This document shows, one piece after another, positions 17,502 through 26,532 of a stretch of 64,000 nt of DNA; the first letter of the stretch is position 1, and each line of letters begins with the position of its first letter. The notes under the pieces were generated by a model. It did not search any database. It was not told where the DNA came from and saw nothing but the letters and a program-made list of their open reading frames with translations. Origin of the DNA: WHUA01 sp963711215 (GTDB taxonomy: Bacteria > Pseudomonadota > Alphaproteobacteria > UBA8366); NCBI GenBank assembly GCA_963711215.1, contig CAVQDH010000002.1, forward strand, positions 620,001-684,000. Reading direction: 5' to 3'. Made by a program: the position numbers and the translations under genes.

Positions 17502-18679
17502 ATGCAGATAGACCCCAAGACGCTCACCGGCACCTGGTCCTATCCGACGGAGATTCGCTTCGGGCCGGGGCGTATCGCCGAGCTGCCGCAGGCCTGCGCG
17601 GCCGCCGGCATGAAGGCGCCGCTGTTCGTCACCGATCCGGGCCTCAAGGACCTGCCGATGGTGCAGCAGGCGTTTTCGGCGCTGCGCGGAGCAGGACTGC
17701 GGGCCGCGCTGTTCGCGGACGTGCAACCGAACCCGCTGGCCCGCAACGTCACGGACGGCGTCGAGGCGTATCGCGCGGGCGGTCATGACGGCGTCGTGGC
17801 TTTCGGGGGCGGCAGCGCCATCGATGCCGCCAAGGCGGTGGCGCTGATGGTCGGGCAGACCCGGCCGCTCGGCGACTTCGAGGATGTCGGTGACAACTGG
17901 CTGCGGGTGAACGCCGCCGGCATCGCGCCTGTCGTCGCCGTGTCCGACGACCTCGGGGACGGGCTCGGAGGTCGGGCGCGCGTCGGTCATCGCGGACGCG
18001 GCCGGCGGCCGGAAGCGCATCATCTTCCATCCGCGGATGATGCCCCGGATCGTGATCGCCGACCCGTTGCTCACGGTGGGCCTGCCGAGCGGCCTGACGG
18101 CGGCGACCGGGATGGACGCCCTGACGCATTGCCTGGAGGCGTTCTTCGCCCCGTTCTTCCACCCGATCGCCGACGGGGTGGCCCTCGGCGGCATCCGGCT
18201 GGCCGCGCATTGGCTACCGCAGGCCTGCGCCAACGGCGGCGATGTCGAGGCGCGGGCCTACATGATGGTCGCCGCGTCGATGGGCGCCACGGCCTTCCAG
18301 AAGGGGCTCGGCGCGGTCCATTCGGTCAGCCATGCGGTCGGCGCGCTGTACGGTACGCATCACGGCCTGACCAATGCAGTGGTCCTGCCGTACGTGCTCG
18401 TCCATAATGCCGACGTGATCGGCGAAAAGGCGCGTACGATTGCGCAGATGCTGGGGCTGGCGAAGCCCGGCTTCGACAGCCTCCTGAAAGCGGTGTTGAA
18501 GCTCAGAAAGACGACGGGAATTCCTAATACATTGGCGGATATCGGTGTTGACGAAAGCTCGTGCGGATGAGATCGGCACTCTGGCCTTCGACGATCCGAC
18601 GCGTCCCGGCAATCCGAAGCCGATATCCGCTGCCGAGCTCAAAGCGATTTTTACCGCAGCCGTACGCGGTACGCTCTAG
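17502..18679 (+). CDS. Iron-containing alcohol dehydrogenase, interrupted by two +1 frameshifts
   Basis: About 391 aa when restored; starts at ATG 17502 (MQIDPKTLTGTW). Visible: FGPGRIAELPQAC, GVVAFGGGSAIDAAKAVAL (NAD and iron domain), then after the first extra base (T at 17943) the expected PTTSGTGSEVGRASV, TGMDALTHCLEAFFAP, AVHSVSHAVGALYGTHHGL with the metal-binding His residues. A second extra base at 18554-18556 (AA read as AAA) hides the tail, which resumes ARADEIGTLAFDDP and ends at TAG 18677-18679. It belongs to the ALDH-GS cluster and would interconvert the aldehyde and alcohol forms of the substrate. Confidence 0.87.
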
Positions 18680-18690
18680 TGGGCAGGGCG

Positions 18691-20484
18691 ATGGATAGAG
18701 CCTGGCCGAGCGGCTTTGTTCGCATGGTACGCGTACGATCGGATGCGTCGCCAAAGGCTGTACGGTGCCGGCAACGGGCGTCTTTCGCCGCGCTGTCGAT
18801 GCTGCTCGTCCTTATGGCGGCCCTGGCGCCGGCGCGTGCGGCGGAACAGGACCTCGGGCGGTTTCACCCGGTTACCGGCGCATCGGGCATGGTCGCCGCG
18901 CAGGAGGCGCAGGCAGCGCGAATCGGCATCGATATCCTGCAGCGGGGTGGCAACGCGGTCGATGCGGCGGTCGCCGTCGGCTTTGCCCTGGCGGTGACCC
19001 TGCCGCGCGCGGGCAATCTCGGCGGCGGCGGGTTTATGCTGGTGCACAACGCCGAAAGCGGCAAGACGGTCGCCATCGACTACCGGGAAACGGCGCCGCG
19101 CAAGGCGAGCCGGGACATGTTCCTCGGCGCCGGCGGTGACGTGGACCGGCGGCGCGAGCTTTACAGCCATAAGGCGGTCGGCGTGCCCGGCACCGTCGCG
19201 GGCCTCGTGCTCGCCTTGAAGCAATACGGCAGCCTGCCGCTCAAGGACGTGATCGCCCCGGCGCTCGGCCTCGCGGAAGACGGCGTCCTGGTCAGCCCGG
19301 ACATGGCAAAGGAACTGGCCAAGCGGAAGGAACGCCTGGCGCGCTGGCCGGCGAGCGCAAAAATCTTCTTCAAGCCTGACGGCGAGCCCCTGCGTGCCGG
19401 CGACCGGCTGGTCCAGCAGGATCTCGGCAAGTCGCTGCGCCTGATTGCCCAGCAGGGCGCCGATGCCTTCTATCGCGGCGAGATCGCGAGGCGCATCGTC
19501 GCGGACATGAAGGCCGGCGGCGGCCTGATCGACGAGGACGACCTCGCCGGCTACCGTCCGGTCATCCGCAAACCCGTCGTCGGCACCTATCGCGGCTACG
19601 AGATCCGCTCGATGCCGCCGCCGAGCTCGGGCGGCCTGCACATCATCCAGATCCTCAATATCCTCGAGGGATACGACATGGCGGCGCTCGGCCACAACAG
19701 CGCCATGTCCATTCACCTGCTGGCGGAGGCGGCCAAGCGCGCCTATGCCGACCGGTCCCAGCATCTCGGCGACCCCGATTTCTGGACGGTCCCGGTCGCC
19801 GGGCTGACATCGAAGGCCTACGCGGCGGCGCTGCGCCAGCAGATCGACATCAGCCGCGCGACGCCGGCGAGCGAGATCGCGCCGGGCGATCCCAGCTTCT
19901 TCGACAGCCGGAACACGACGCATTTCACGGTGGCCGACCGCCACGGCAACATGGTGGCCAACACCTACACGCTCAATTTCAGCTACGGCAGCGGGATCGT
20001 CGCCGCCGGCACCGGCATCCTGCTCAACAATGAGATGGGGGATTTCGCGGCCAAGCCCGGCGTGCCGAACGCCTATGGGCTGCTCGGCGGCGACGCCAAC
20101 GCGATCGCCGGCGGCAAGCGGCCGCTCAGCTCGATGAGCCCGACCATCGTGCTCAAGGACGGCAAGCCTTTCCTGGCGACCGGCAGCCCCGGCGGCAGTC
20201 ACATCATCACGACGGTCGCGCAGATCCTGATGAACGTGATCGACTATCACATGAACATCGCCGAGGCGACCAACGCGCCGCGCGTCCATCACCAGTGGCG
20301 GCCGGATACGCTCAGGATCGAGGAAGGCATCAGCCCCGACACGCGCCGCTTGCTGGAAAAGCTCGGCCACCACGTCGAGCTCCGGGCGCCGATGGGCGCC
20401 GCCCAGTCCATCATGCGGATCGATGGCCGGCTGTTCGGCGCGTCCGACCCCCGCCGTCCCGACGGGCTCACGCTCGGCTACTGA
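18691..20484 (+). CDS. ggt: Gamma-glutamyltransferase, periplasmic
   Basis: Cleaves or transfers gamma-glutamyl groups, for example from glutathione; made as a proenzyme that self-cleaves into two subunits. About 597 aa. A hydrophobic signal segment (SMLLVLMAALAPARA) precedes the mature start. Large-subunit motifs: GGNAVDAAVAVGFAL, RAGNLGGGGFM, and YRETAPRKAS (substrate Arg). The small subunit should begin at the Thr of NTTHFTV near residue 408, followed by SYGSGIVAAGTGILLNNEM, SSMSPTIV and GSPGGSHIITTV. Starts GTG 18679, ATG 18691 and ATG 18724 are all possible. It follows the GS/ALDH/ADH genes directly, so it may act in the same gamma-glutamyl route. Confidence 0.92.
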   Translation: MDRAWPSGFVRMVRVRSDASPKAVRCRQRASFAALSMLLVLMAALAPARAAEQDLGRFHPVTGASGMVAAQEAQAARIGIDILQRGGNAVDAAVAVGFALAVTLPRAGNLGGGGFMLVHNAESGKTVAIDYRETAPRKASRDMFLGAGGDVDRRRELYSHKAVGVPGTVAGLVLALKQYGSLPLKDVIAPALGLAEDGVLVSPDMAKELAKRKERLARWPASAKIFFKPDGEPLRAGDRLVQQDLGKSLRLIAQQGADAFYRGEIARRIVADMKAGGGLIDEDDLAGYRPVIRKPVVGTYRGYEIRSMPPPSSGGLHIIQILNILEGYDMAALGHNSAMSIHLLAEAAKRAYADRSQHLGDPDFWTVPVAGLTSKAYAAALRQQIDISRATPASEIAPGDPSFFDSRNTTHFTVADRHGNMVANTYTLNFSYGSGIVAAGTGILLNNEMGDFAAKPGVPNAYGLLGGDANAIAGGKRPLSSMSPTIVLKDGKPFLATGSPGGSHIITTVAQILMNVIDYHMNIAEATNAPRVHHQWRPDTLRIEEGISPDTRRLLEKLGHHVELRAPMGAAQSIMRIDGRLFGASDPRRPDGLTLGY

Positions 20485-20549
20485 TATTGCCGCCGTCCCG
20501 GGCACTTCGTCATGACACCATCACCCAAGGACGATAAAGTGACGCTGCC

Positions 20550-21647
20550 ATGAGGATCGACGGAAAACCCTATCGCAGCATCTGGATCAACGAGGACGGC
20601 TGGTCGGTTGGCATCATCGACCAGACCCGCCTGCCGCATGAGTTCGTGCTGGCCAGACTGGCGACGGTGGAGGACGCTGCGCACGCGATCGAGGCGATGC
20701 TGGTGCGCGGCGCGCCGCTGATCGGGGCGACGGCGGCCTACGGCATGGCGCTCGCCATGCAGGCGGACCCATCCGACGCGGCGCTGGCCAAGGCCTATGA
20801 CAGGCTGGCGCGGACCCGGCCGACCGCGGTCAATTTACGCTGGGCGCTGGATGCGATGCGCGCCGTGCTGCAGCCGCTCGGCGCCAACGGGCGCACCGAC
20901 GCGGCCTATGCGAAGGCGGCCGGGATCTGCGACGAGGATGTCGAGATCAACCGCCGCATCGGCGAACACGGCCTCCCGCTGCTCAAGGACATCGCGGCCC
21001 GGAAGAAGGGCGAGCGGGTCAACGTCTTGACCCATTGCAATGCCGGCTGGCTGGCGACCGTCGACTGGGGCACCGCGACGTCGCCGATCTACCAGGCGCA
21101 TGATTCCGGCATCCCCGTCCACGTCTGGGTCGACGAGACGCGGCCGCGCAACCAGGGCGCCAGCCTGACGGCCTGGGAGCTGGGTCATCACGGGGTGCCG
21201 CACACGGTCATCGCCGACAATGTGGGCGGGCACCTCATGCAGCACGGCATGGTCGATCTCTGCATCACGGGCACCGACCGGACCACCGCGACCGGCGATG
21301 TCGCCAACAAAATCGGCACCTATCTCAAGGCGCTCGCCGCGGCCGACAACGGCGTTCCTTTCTATGTCGCGCTGCCGTCGCCGACCATCGACTGGACGAT
21401 CGAGGACGGCGTGGCGTCAATCCCGATCGAGCAGCGTTCGGCGGAAGAGGTCAGCCGGATCACCGGGCGCACCGACGCGGGCCGCATCGAGACGGTGACG
21501 ATCACGCCGGAAGGGTCGCCCGCCGCGAATTACGCCTTCGACGTAACGCCGGCGCGGCTCGTCACCGGGCTGATCACGGAGCGCGGCGTTGCCAAGGCGA
21601 GCCGCGAGGGGCTTGCCAAGCTGTTCCCGGAGCACGCGCCCAAATGA
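20550..21647 (+). CDS. mtnA: S-methyl-5-thioribose-1-phosphate isomerase
   Basis: 365 aa, typical length. Converts methylthioribose 1-phosphate to methylthioribulose 1-phosphate in methylthioadenosine recycling. Signatures: MLVRGAPLIGATAAYGMAL, catalytic Cys163 in LTHCNAGWLATVDWGTA, catalytic Asp243 in ITGTDRTTATGDVANKIG, and PSPTIDWTIEDG. No strong ribosome-binding site is seen before ATG 20550. The stop overlaps the next gene as ATGA, so the two are coupled. The MTA phosphorylase/nucleosidase and kinase steps are not in the window. Confidence 0.94.
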   Translation: MRIDGKPYRSIWINEDGWSVGIIDQTRLPHEFVLARLATVEDAAHAIEAMLVRGAPLIGATAAYGMALAMQADPSDAALAKAYDRLARTRPTAVNLRWALDAMRAVLQPLGANGRTDAAYAKAAGICDEDVEINRRIGEHGLPLLKDIAARKKGERVNVLTHCNAGWLATVDWGTATSPIYQAHDSGIPVHVWVDETRPRNQGASLTAWELGHHGVPHTVIADNVGGHLMQHGMVDLCITGTDRTTATGDVANKIGTYLKALAAADNGVPFYVALPSPTIDWTIEDGVASIPIEQRSAEEVSRITGRTDAGRIETVTITPEGSPAANYAFDVTPARLVTGLITERGVAKASREGLAKLFPEHAPK

Positions 21648-22306
21648 CGGGGAAGCGCGCGGGCTTCGCCCGTGAGCGCCGCGACATCATCGCCGCTTGC
21701 CGGCAGATGAACGCGCTCGGCATCAACCAGGGGCGATCGGGCAATATCGGCCTGCGCGTGAAGGGCGGCCTGCTGGTCACGCCCTCGGGCATGCCTTATG
21801 ACGCGCTGGCTCCCGCCGACATCGTTTTCATGAAGGACGACGGAACCGTGCCGCCCGGCCAGCGGGAGCCGTCCAGCGAATGGCGCTTTCACCGCGATAT
21901 CCTGGCGGAGCGCCCCGACGTCGGCGCGGTCGTGCACACCCACGCAATGTTCGCGACGACGCTGGCCTGCCTGCACATCGACATCCCCGCCTTTCATTAC
22001 ATGGTGGCGATGGCCGGCGGCGATTCGATTCGCTGCGCGCCTTACGCGACCTTCGGCACCCAGGCGCTTTCAGACCACGCGGTCAAGGCACTCGAGGGGC
22101 GCAAGGCATGCCTGCTCGCCAATCACGGCATGATCGTCGTCGGCGAGACGCTGGCCAAGGCGATGGCGCTCGCCGTCGAAGTCGAGACCCTTGCCGCGCA
22201 GTATTGGCGGGCGCTCCAAGTCGGCAAGCCGATCCTCCTGTCGAAGAAGGAGATGCGGCTGGTGCTCGAAAAATTCTCCACCTACGGGCATCAGGGCGAA
22301 GACTGA
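21644..22306 (+). CDS. Class II aldolase, probable methylthioribulose-1-phosphate aldolase
   Basis: 220 aa. Class II aldolase/adducin signatures: GRSGNIGLRV (phosphate loop), VTPSGMPYDAL, the Zn ligands in VVHTHAMFATTLACL, and LLANHGMIVVG with the third His. It resembles fuculose-phosphate aldolase in its motifs. Coupling to mtnA (ATGA) points to cleavage of methylthioribulose 1-phosphate to DHAP and methylthioacetaldehyde, the aldolase shunt known from Rhodospirillum rubrum (established for that organism, inferred here). The alternative is MtnB dehydratase, which shares the fold, but the other genes of the universal salvage route are absent nearby. Confidence 0.83.
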   Translation: MTGKRAGFARERRDIIAACRQMNALGINQGRSGNIGLRVKGGLLVTPSGMPYDALAPADIVFMKDDGTVPPGQREPSSEWRFHRDILAERPDVGAVVHTHAMFATTLACLHIDIPAFHYMVAMAGGDSIRCAPYATFGTQALSDHAVKALEGRKACLLANHGMIVVGETLAKAMALAVEVETLAAQYWRALQVGKPILLSKKEMRLVLEKFSTYGHQGED

Positions 22307-22313
22307 CCGCGGC

Positions 22314-23144
22314 TCAGCGTGTCCCGTCCACCGCCGTAAGCAGGTCGAGGACCAGCCGGTTGAAGCGTTCGGGCGCTTCGGCGTTCGGCATGTGGCCGAT
22401 GCGGTCCAGGATATGCACGGGCAGGGCGCCGCTCAGCCTTTCGCCGTGTTCGACCGGGACGATGCGGTCTTCGCGGCCCCAGATGAGATGGACCGGGAAG
22501 GGATACTCCGTGATCCGTTCGGCATAGGCGAAGCGCTGGTGACCGTCCTCGAAATTGGCGTCCGTTATCCGGGCGACGCAGTCGCGGAAGCTCGGATCCG
22601 CGCGCCCGGCGAGCGCATAGCCGACCATGGCGTCGTTGATCTTGCGCGTGTCGTGATACAGCATCTCGAGCTGCGGACGCATGGCTTCCGGCGTCTCCGC
22701 GCGCAGGTACCCCTGGATGAAATCGATGTTCACCTCGGGCCCGAGGCCGGTCGCGCTGACGCAGGTGAGCGACAGGATGCGATCGGGCAGGTGGCCGGCG
22801 AGGTCCATCGCCACCGCCGCACCGTAGGAAATGCCGAGAAGGTGAAACGTCCCGATGCCCAGCTCATCGGGCAGTCGCGTCAGGAATTCGCCGAGCCACG
22901 GCACCGTGCCGTCGCCGACCTCGCGGGCCGATTGCCCGTGACCGGGCAGATCGGGCGCGATCACCTGGCGGCCCGCGGCGAGCGCCCGCTGATTGAGCGT
23001 CCAGCTGGTCGAGTCGCCGCCGAGACCGTGCAGCAGGAGCAGCGGCGGCGCGCCTTCGCCGGCCACGCGCAGGTGGAGCGCCAGGTCGCCGAGATCGACC
23101 GTCCGCGATTCAATCCTTAATTTCGCCGCAGGTTCCGGTGCCAC
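22314..23144 (-). CDS. Alpha/beta-fold hydrolase
   Basis: About 276 aa from GTG 23144; a longer in-frame start at 23243 would run into the promoter of the divergent PPIase gene. Visible: oxyanion region LLLLHGLGGDSTSWT, nucleophile elbow LLGISYGAAVA (Ser), the acid region LIWGREDRIVPVEHG and a C-terminal IGHMPNAEAPERF with the catalytic His. The pattern fits small esterases or the hydrolase part of AcoC-like proteins. Nothing indicates the substrate. It is convergent with the aldolase, with 7 bases between the stops. Confidence 0.82.
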   Translation of the reverse strand: MAPEPAAKLRIESRTVDLGDLALHLRVAGEGAPPLLLLHGLGGDSTSWTLNQRALAAGRQVIAPDLPGHGQSAREVGDGTVPWLGEFLTRLPDELGIGTFHLLGISYGAAVAMDLAGHLPDRILSLTCVSATGLGPEVNIDFIQGYLRAETPEAMRPQLEMLYHDTRKINDAMVGYALAGRADPSFRDCVARITDANFEDGHQRFAYAERITEYPFPVHLIWGREDRIVPVEHGERLSGALPVHILDRIGHMPNAEAPERFNRLVLDLLTAVDGTR

Positions 23145-23259
23145 CGTCGATTTGTCCCCTGAATCGTGAAAAAAAAGCTGCGGCAAATTTACCGGAGTGC
23201 GCGTCCCGCGGCGATGGCGTATGGTGCCGCGTCCTCTTGCCAACCGTCTTGGAGCAAAT

Positions 23260-23811
23260 ATGCGGGTAATGCGTTTGGTGATGGCAGCGGCTGCTGCCCT
23301 TCTTCTCTGGCAGTCTCAAGCTGCGGCGCTCGATAAGGAAAACATGATCTATCTCGACCTCAAATATGGCCGTGTCGTGATCCAGCTCTTTCCCGACAAG
23401 GCCCCCAACCACGTCAAGCGTATCAAGGAACTGACCCGCGAGGGCTTCTACGACGGCGTGGTCTTCCACCGCGTGATCGACGGCTTCATGGCGCAGACGG
23501 GCGACCCGACCGGTACCGGCCGGGGCGGCTCGAAGCTGCCTGATCTGAAAGCGGAATTTAACGACATGCACCATGTCGAGGGCATCTGCTCGATGGCCCG
23601 GACCTCCGATCCGAACAGCGCCAACAGCCAGTTTTTCATCATGCTGGCGGCGGCGCCGCATCTCGACGGCCAGTACACCGTCTGGGGCAAGGTCATCAAG
23701 GGCATGGAATTCGTTCACAAAATCAAGAAAGGCAGCCCGGAAGACAATGGAATGGTTGAGAATCCCGACAAAATCCTGAAAATGCGGGTCGCGGCGGATG
23801 TGGACAAATAG
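23260..23811 (+). CDS. Periplasmic cyclophilin-type peptidyl-prolyl isomerase
   Basis: 183 aa from ATG 23260, with GGAG five bases upstream. A Sec signal peptide (MRVMRLVMAAAAALLLWQS..AAA) places it in the periplasm. Cyclophilin motifs: VVIQLFPDKAPNHVKRI, GVVFHRVIDGFMAQTGDPTGTGRGG (catalytic Arg and Phe), SMARTSDPNSANSQFFIM, and LDGQYTVWGKVIKGMEFV. It catalyses proline isomerisation in exported proteins. An in-frame start at 23197 would add 21 non-hydrophobic residues ahead of the signal peptide and is less likely. Confidence 0.92.
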   Translation: MRVMRLVMAAAAALLLWQSQAAALDKENMIYLDLKYGRVVIQLFPDKAPNHVKRIKELTREGFYDGVVFHRVIDGFMAQTGDPTGTGRGGSKLPDLKAEFNDMHHVEGICSMARTSDPNSANSQFFIMLAAAPHLDGQYTVWGKVIKGMEFVHKIKKGSPEDNGMVENPDKILKMRVAADVDK

Positions 23812-23911
23812 GCGGAGACCGTCGCGCGCCGGCCGCCCGGCGGAAGGAATTTGTTAACGCCCATCGGATAATTCCATAACGGGGCCCTAGCCAAAGGCAG
23901 GACGATCGAAC

Positions 23912-24088
23912 ATGTCCGACATCACGGCGACTACCCTTAATGTGCACTTGTCAGCCAATATCCAGGCGCTCAAGCTGAGCCTGCAGCAGGACAACGAAGC
24001 GATCAGCATTGTCGAGAAGGCGCTTGCATCGGGGACGGAGGATACAGGGGCGCCGTCAAGCGACCGGCTGGTGGATATCGTCGTCTAG
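23912..24088 (+). CDS. Small hypothetical protein, 58 aa
   Basis: A short open frame, ATG 23912 to TAG 24086-24088, with AGGAC about ten bases upstream. The product begins MSDITATTLNVHLSANIQAL, then an amphipathic helix (KLSLQQDNEAISIVEKAL), a loop of Gly/Thr/Ser, and ends DRLVDIVV. The layout (helix, then a Gly-rich turn, then a hydrophobic end) weakly resembles the short YjfB-like putative motility proteins. No signal peptide or membrane segment is present. It stands between the cyclophilin and the flippase-like gene on the same strand. Function unknown; it could be chance, but composition and codon choice look coding. Confidence 0.5.
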   Translation: MSDITATTLNVHLSANIQALKLSLQQDNEAISIVEKALASGTEDTGAPSSDRLVDIVV

Positions 24089-24217
24089 CGCCGCCGCTGG
24101 ACGCTGCGGGCGCCCGTTGCGCCCCCGCCGACGCCGCTCACCGGCATGCCGGGCGCGGACGTGGCGCCCTGCATTTACCCACGAGTCGCCGATGCCGGGA
24201 CCGCTCGGAAAGGCCGC

Positions 24218-25201
24218 ATGACTAAATCGCCTATCTTCAAATACGTGCTTTTTGCGGCGAAGGCGGGGATCACGATCGGGCTGATCTGGCTCGTCCTGCG
24301 CAATGTGAACATGACGGATACGCTTGCACGCGTTCGCAGCATCCCGCCGCTCATCGCCGTTGTCGGGCTCCTGCTGATGCTGCTGCTGTCCTTCTTTTGC
24401 ATCATCCGCTGGCAGATCGTCATGCGGCAGTCCGGAGGCGTGCTCAACCTTCGCCTCACCACGCGGCTTTTCTTCGAGGGGCTGTTCTTCAATCAGGCCC
24501 TGCCGTCGACGGTCGGCGGCGACGGGGTGCGCATCTACCGTGCCTTCCGCGCCGGGCTTCCGCTGGCCGCGGCGATCAACAGCGTCGTGCTCGACCGCGT
24601 GCTCGGGCTTTCCAGCCTGATGATCCTGGCGGCGCTGGCGCAGCCGTTATTCTATCAGCGGGTCGATTCGGTGGCGGCGAGGCTCAGCTTCACCGCCGTC
24701 TTCGTCCTTGCCGTGTCGGGCATCTTCGTGCTCCTGCTGCTCGGCTACATGCCGGCCTGGTTTCGCCGCTGGAAGCTGGCCCGCGGGCTGGTCACCCTGT
24801 CGCAGGCGGCGCGCCGGGCATACCTGACCCCGGCCATATTCTTCCCGGTAACGCTGTTGTCGGTCGCCGGCCACCTTATTTCCGTCATGGTTTTCTATCT
24901 CCTTGCCGTGGGGCTCAACCTGGGCGTCAGCTTCCTCGACTGCATGGTCATGGTTCCGTCCGTGCTGTTGCTGGCAACGGTGCCGGTTTCGGTCGCGGGA
25001 TGGGGGGTGCGGGAAGGCGCCACGGTTGCCGCCTTCGGCTTGCTGGGCGTGCCGCCGGGCGGCGCGGCCGCGGCATCCGTCCTGTTCGGCCTGGGCATGG
25101 CGATCACCGCGTTGCCGGGCGGCTTGCTATGGTTCCTGAACACCGACCGCGACATGGGCGAGGTCGGCGCCTTGCCGGCCGAGGGCTCGAACGAAGCGTA
25201 A
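24218..25201 (+). CDS. Lysylphosphatidylglycerol synthase TM-region / UPF0104 family membrane protein
   Basis: 327 aa from ATG 24218 (GGAAAGG upstream), with about eight hydrophobic segments. Family motifs: RWQIVMRQSGG in the first cytoplasmic loop, FFEGLFFNQALPSTVGGDGVRIYR, DRVLGLSSLMIL and PVSVAGWGVREGATVAAF. This domain, found alone or fused to MprF/AglD proteins, is thought to move or modify lipid-linked substrates. The synthase catalytic domain of MprF is missing, so aminoacylation is not expected. An in-frame upstream start at 24146 is possible but has no supporting site. Confidence 0.85.
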   Translation: MTKSPIFKYVLFAAKAGITIGLIWLVLRNVNMTDTLARVRSIPPLIAVVGLLLMLLLSFFCIIRWQIVMRQSGGVLNLRLTTRLFFEGLFFNQALPSTVGGDGVRIYRAFRAGLPLAAAINSVVLDRVLGLSSLMILAALAQPLFYQRVDSVAARLSFTAVFVLAVSGIFVLLLLGYMPAWFRRWKLARGLVTLSQAARRAYLTPAIFFPVTLLSVAGHLISVMVFYLLAVGLNLGVSFLDCMVMVPSVLLLATVPVSVAGWGVREGATVAAFGLLGVPPGGAAAASVLFGLGMAITALPGGLLWFLNTDRDMGEVGALPAEGSNEA

Positions 25202-25673
25202 GCGGCGCGGGCCACGCCGGTACGCATGATCTTTGAGCGTGGCCTTTGGGGGCCCTTTATCTCGGCGATCATCACGAGCGTATCGGATGAGTCGCGTGCA
25301 GACGCGTACCGCTTCTCGCTGAAAATACAGAACGTGCCGCCGCGAATGCGCTCGGCATCCCCGGAAGCACGGCCAAACGACGCCTGATCGGCGGCAAGAT
25401 CAACCGGCCGGCTTGCAAACTGCATTCGTAGTTGCGGCCAGATCAGGCAGATGACCTCGCAGAAGACCCGGCGGAAACCCGAATTGTCGGCGAATGCCTT
25501 CCTCGGTCTCGCGCGGGAATATCCCGGGCGGTGGCGCCATGGCGAAGCCGTCGGGGGCTCGCTGCACCTAGCCGCGCCCTTCGCTGGACGCGTGCAACGC
25601 GCGTACGGAGGCCGTTTGGTCAAGATCAAGAGGGTCAGTGGCTGGCGGCGCCGCGTTCTGCCGCCTGTAGTGC
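25202..25673. other. Intergenic region, possible gene remnant
   Basis: 472 bases without a gene I can support. An open frame at 25226-25387 (53 codons) resembles nothing I know. In another + frame, around 25327-25440, the translation reads ERAAANALGIPGSTAKRRL, which has the pattern of a helix-turn-helix, but it is open for only about 50 codons, has no start, and ends at a stop. It may be a decayed regulator fragment. No terminator or tRNA was seen. Confidence 0.4.
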
Positions 25674-26532
25674 CTACTGGCGTACGTATCGCCCAGTTCC
25701 GCCCAGCGCCCAGGAGCGTGCGATATTCTCCATCCGCATTTGCGCCCGCGCGTCACGCGGCGGCCAGATGCCGAGATAGGGGGGCGTTTGCGCCGGCGCG
25801 TCGCCGTCGTCGGCAACCTCGACCGGCGGCGCGGCGCGGCGCTGCAGGCTCCGGAAAGCGGAAAGCTTGGCCCGGTAGTCCCGGTCGATCTGCCGGCTGA
25901 CGCGGCGCAGCCGGGCCGCTTCGGACGCCGCGGCCGGGTCGTCCTTTTCGGCGGCGGCTTGGCGCCATGCCGTGTAGACCTTCCGCTGGTAGGGGATCCG
26001 GCGCTCCGCCGTCGACGAATGGTAATGCTGCACGGCGCGCTGCCAGGAGCCCTGATCCTGCTTGAGCTCGGTCAGGAACTTTGCGCCATAGGCGGCATTG
26101 CGGTTCGGGTCGAAGGCGTCGTTCAGCGACGCGAAGGCATCGGGATGATAGAACAGGTTCACCTGCATGCAGCCGACGTCGATGCTGTCCACGCCATGCG
26201 CCTTGAGCCGGCGGACGGCGGCAATCGCTGCCGCCTTGGTGGGAAAGAAACGTCCCTTTGCCTTCCGCGGTCACGGTCCAGGGCCATGCGATGGTCTTGC
26301 CCGCCTCTTGGTCCCATTTGCCGGACTCGACCAGGGAAACGGCCGTGAGCAGCTTGTGCGGAATGCCGTGCCGGGCCTCCTGCGCGCTGACGGCGGCGGC
26401 GCAGAGATCCTTGTTTATCAGGCGCGCGCCGGTCTTTGCCTGCGCACCATTGGTCAGCGCCCCGACGGCCAGCGCCGCCGCGAGCACGCTTGCCATGGGC
26501 AGCAGATACCGGGTGTCGCGTCGATGAGACAT
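25674..26532 (-). CDS. Lytic transglycosylase (SLT domain), exported, interrupted by a +1 frameshift
   Basis: About 285 aa restored, from ATG 26532 with GGGAGGGG upstream. A signal peptide runs to about residue 32 (ASVLAAALAVGALTNGAQA). The catalytic Glu is E69 in LLTAVSLVESGKWD; the conserved SIDVGCMQVNLFYHPDAF and NAAYGAKFLTELK of family 1 transglycosylases follow the shift. One extra T near 26244-26250 breaks the frame; removal restores GTFFPTKAAAIAAVRRLKAHG. It cleaves peptidoglycan glycan strands in the periplasm. The C-terminal 80 residues are charged and proline-containing. The upstream acetyltransferase frame runs into this gene without a stop. Confidence 0.85.
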
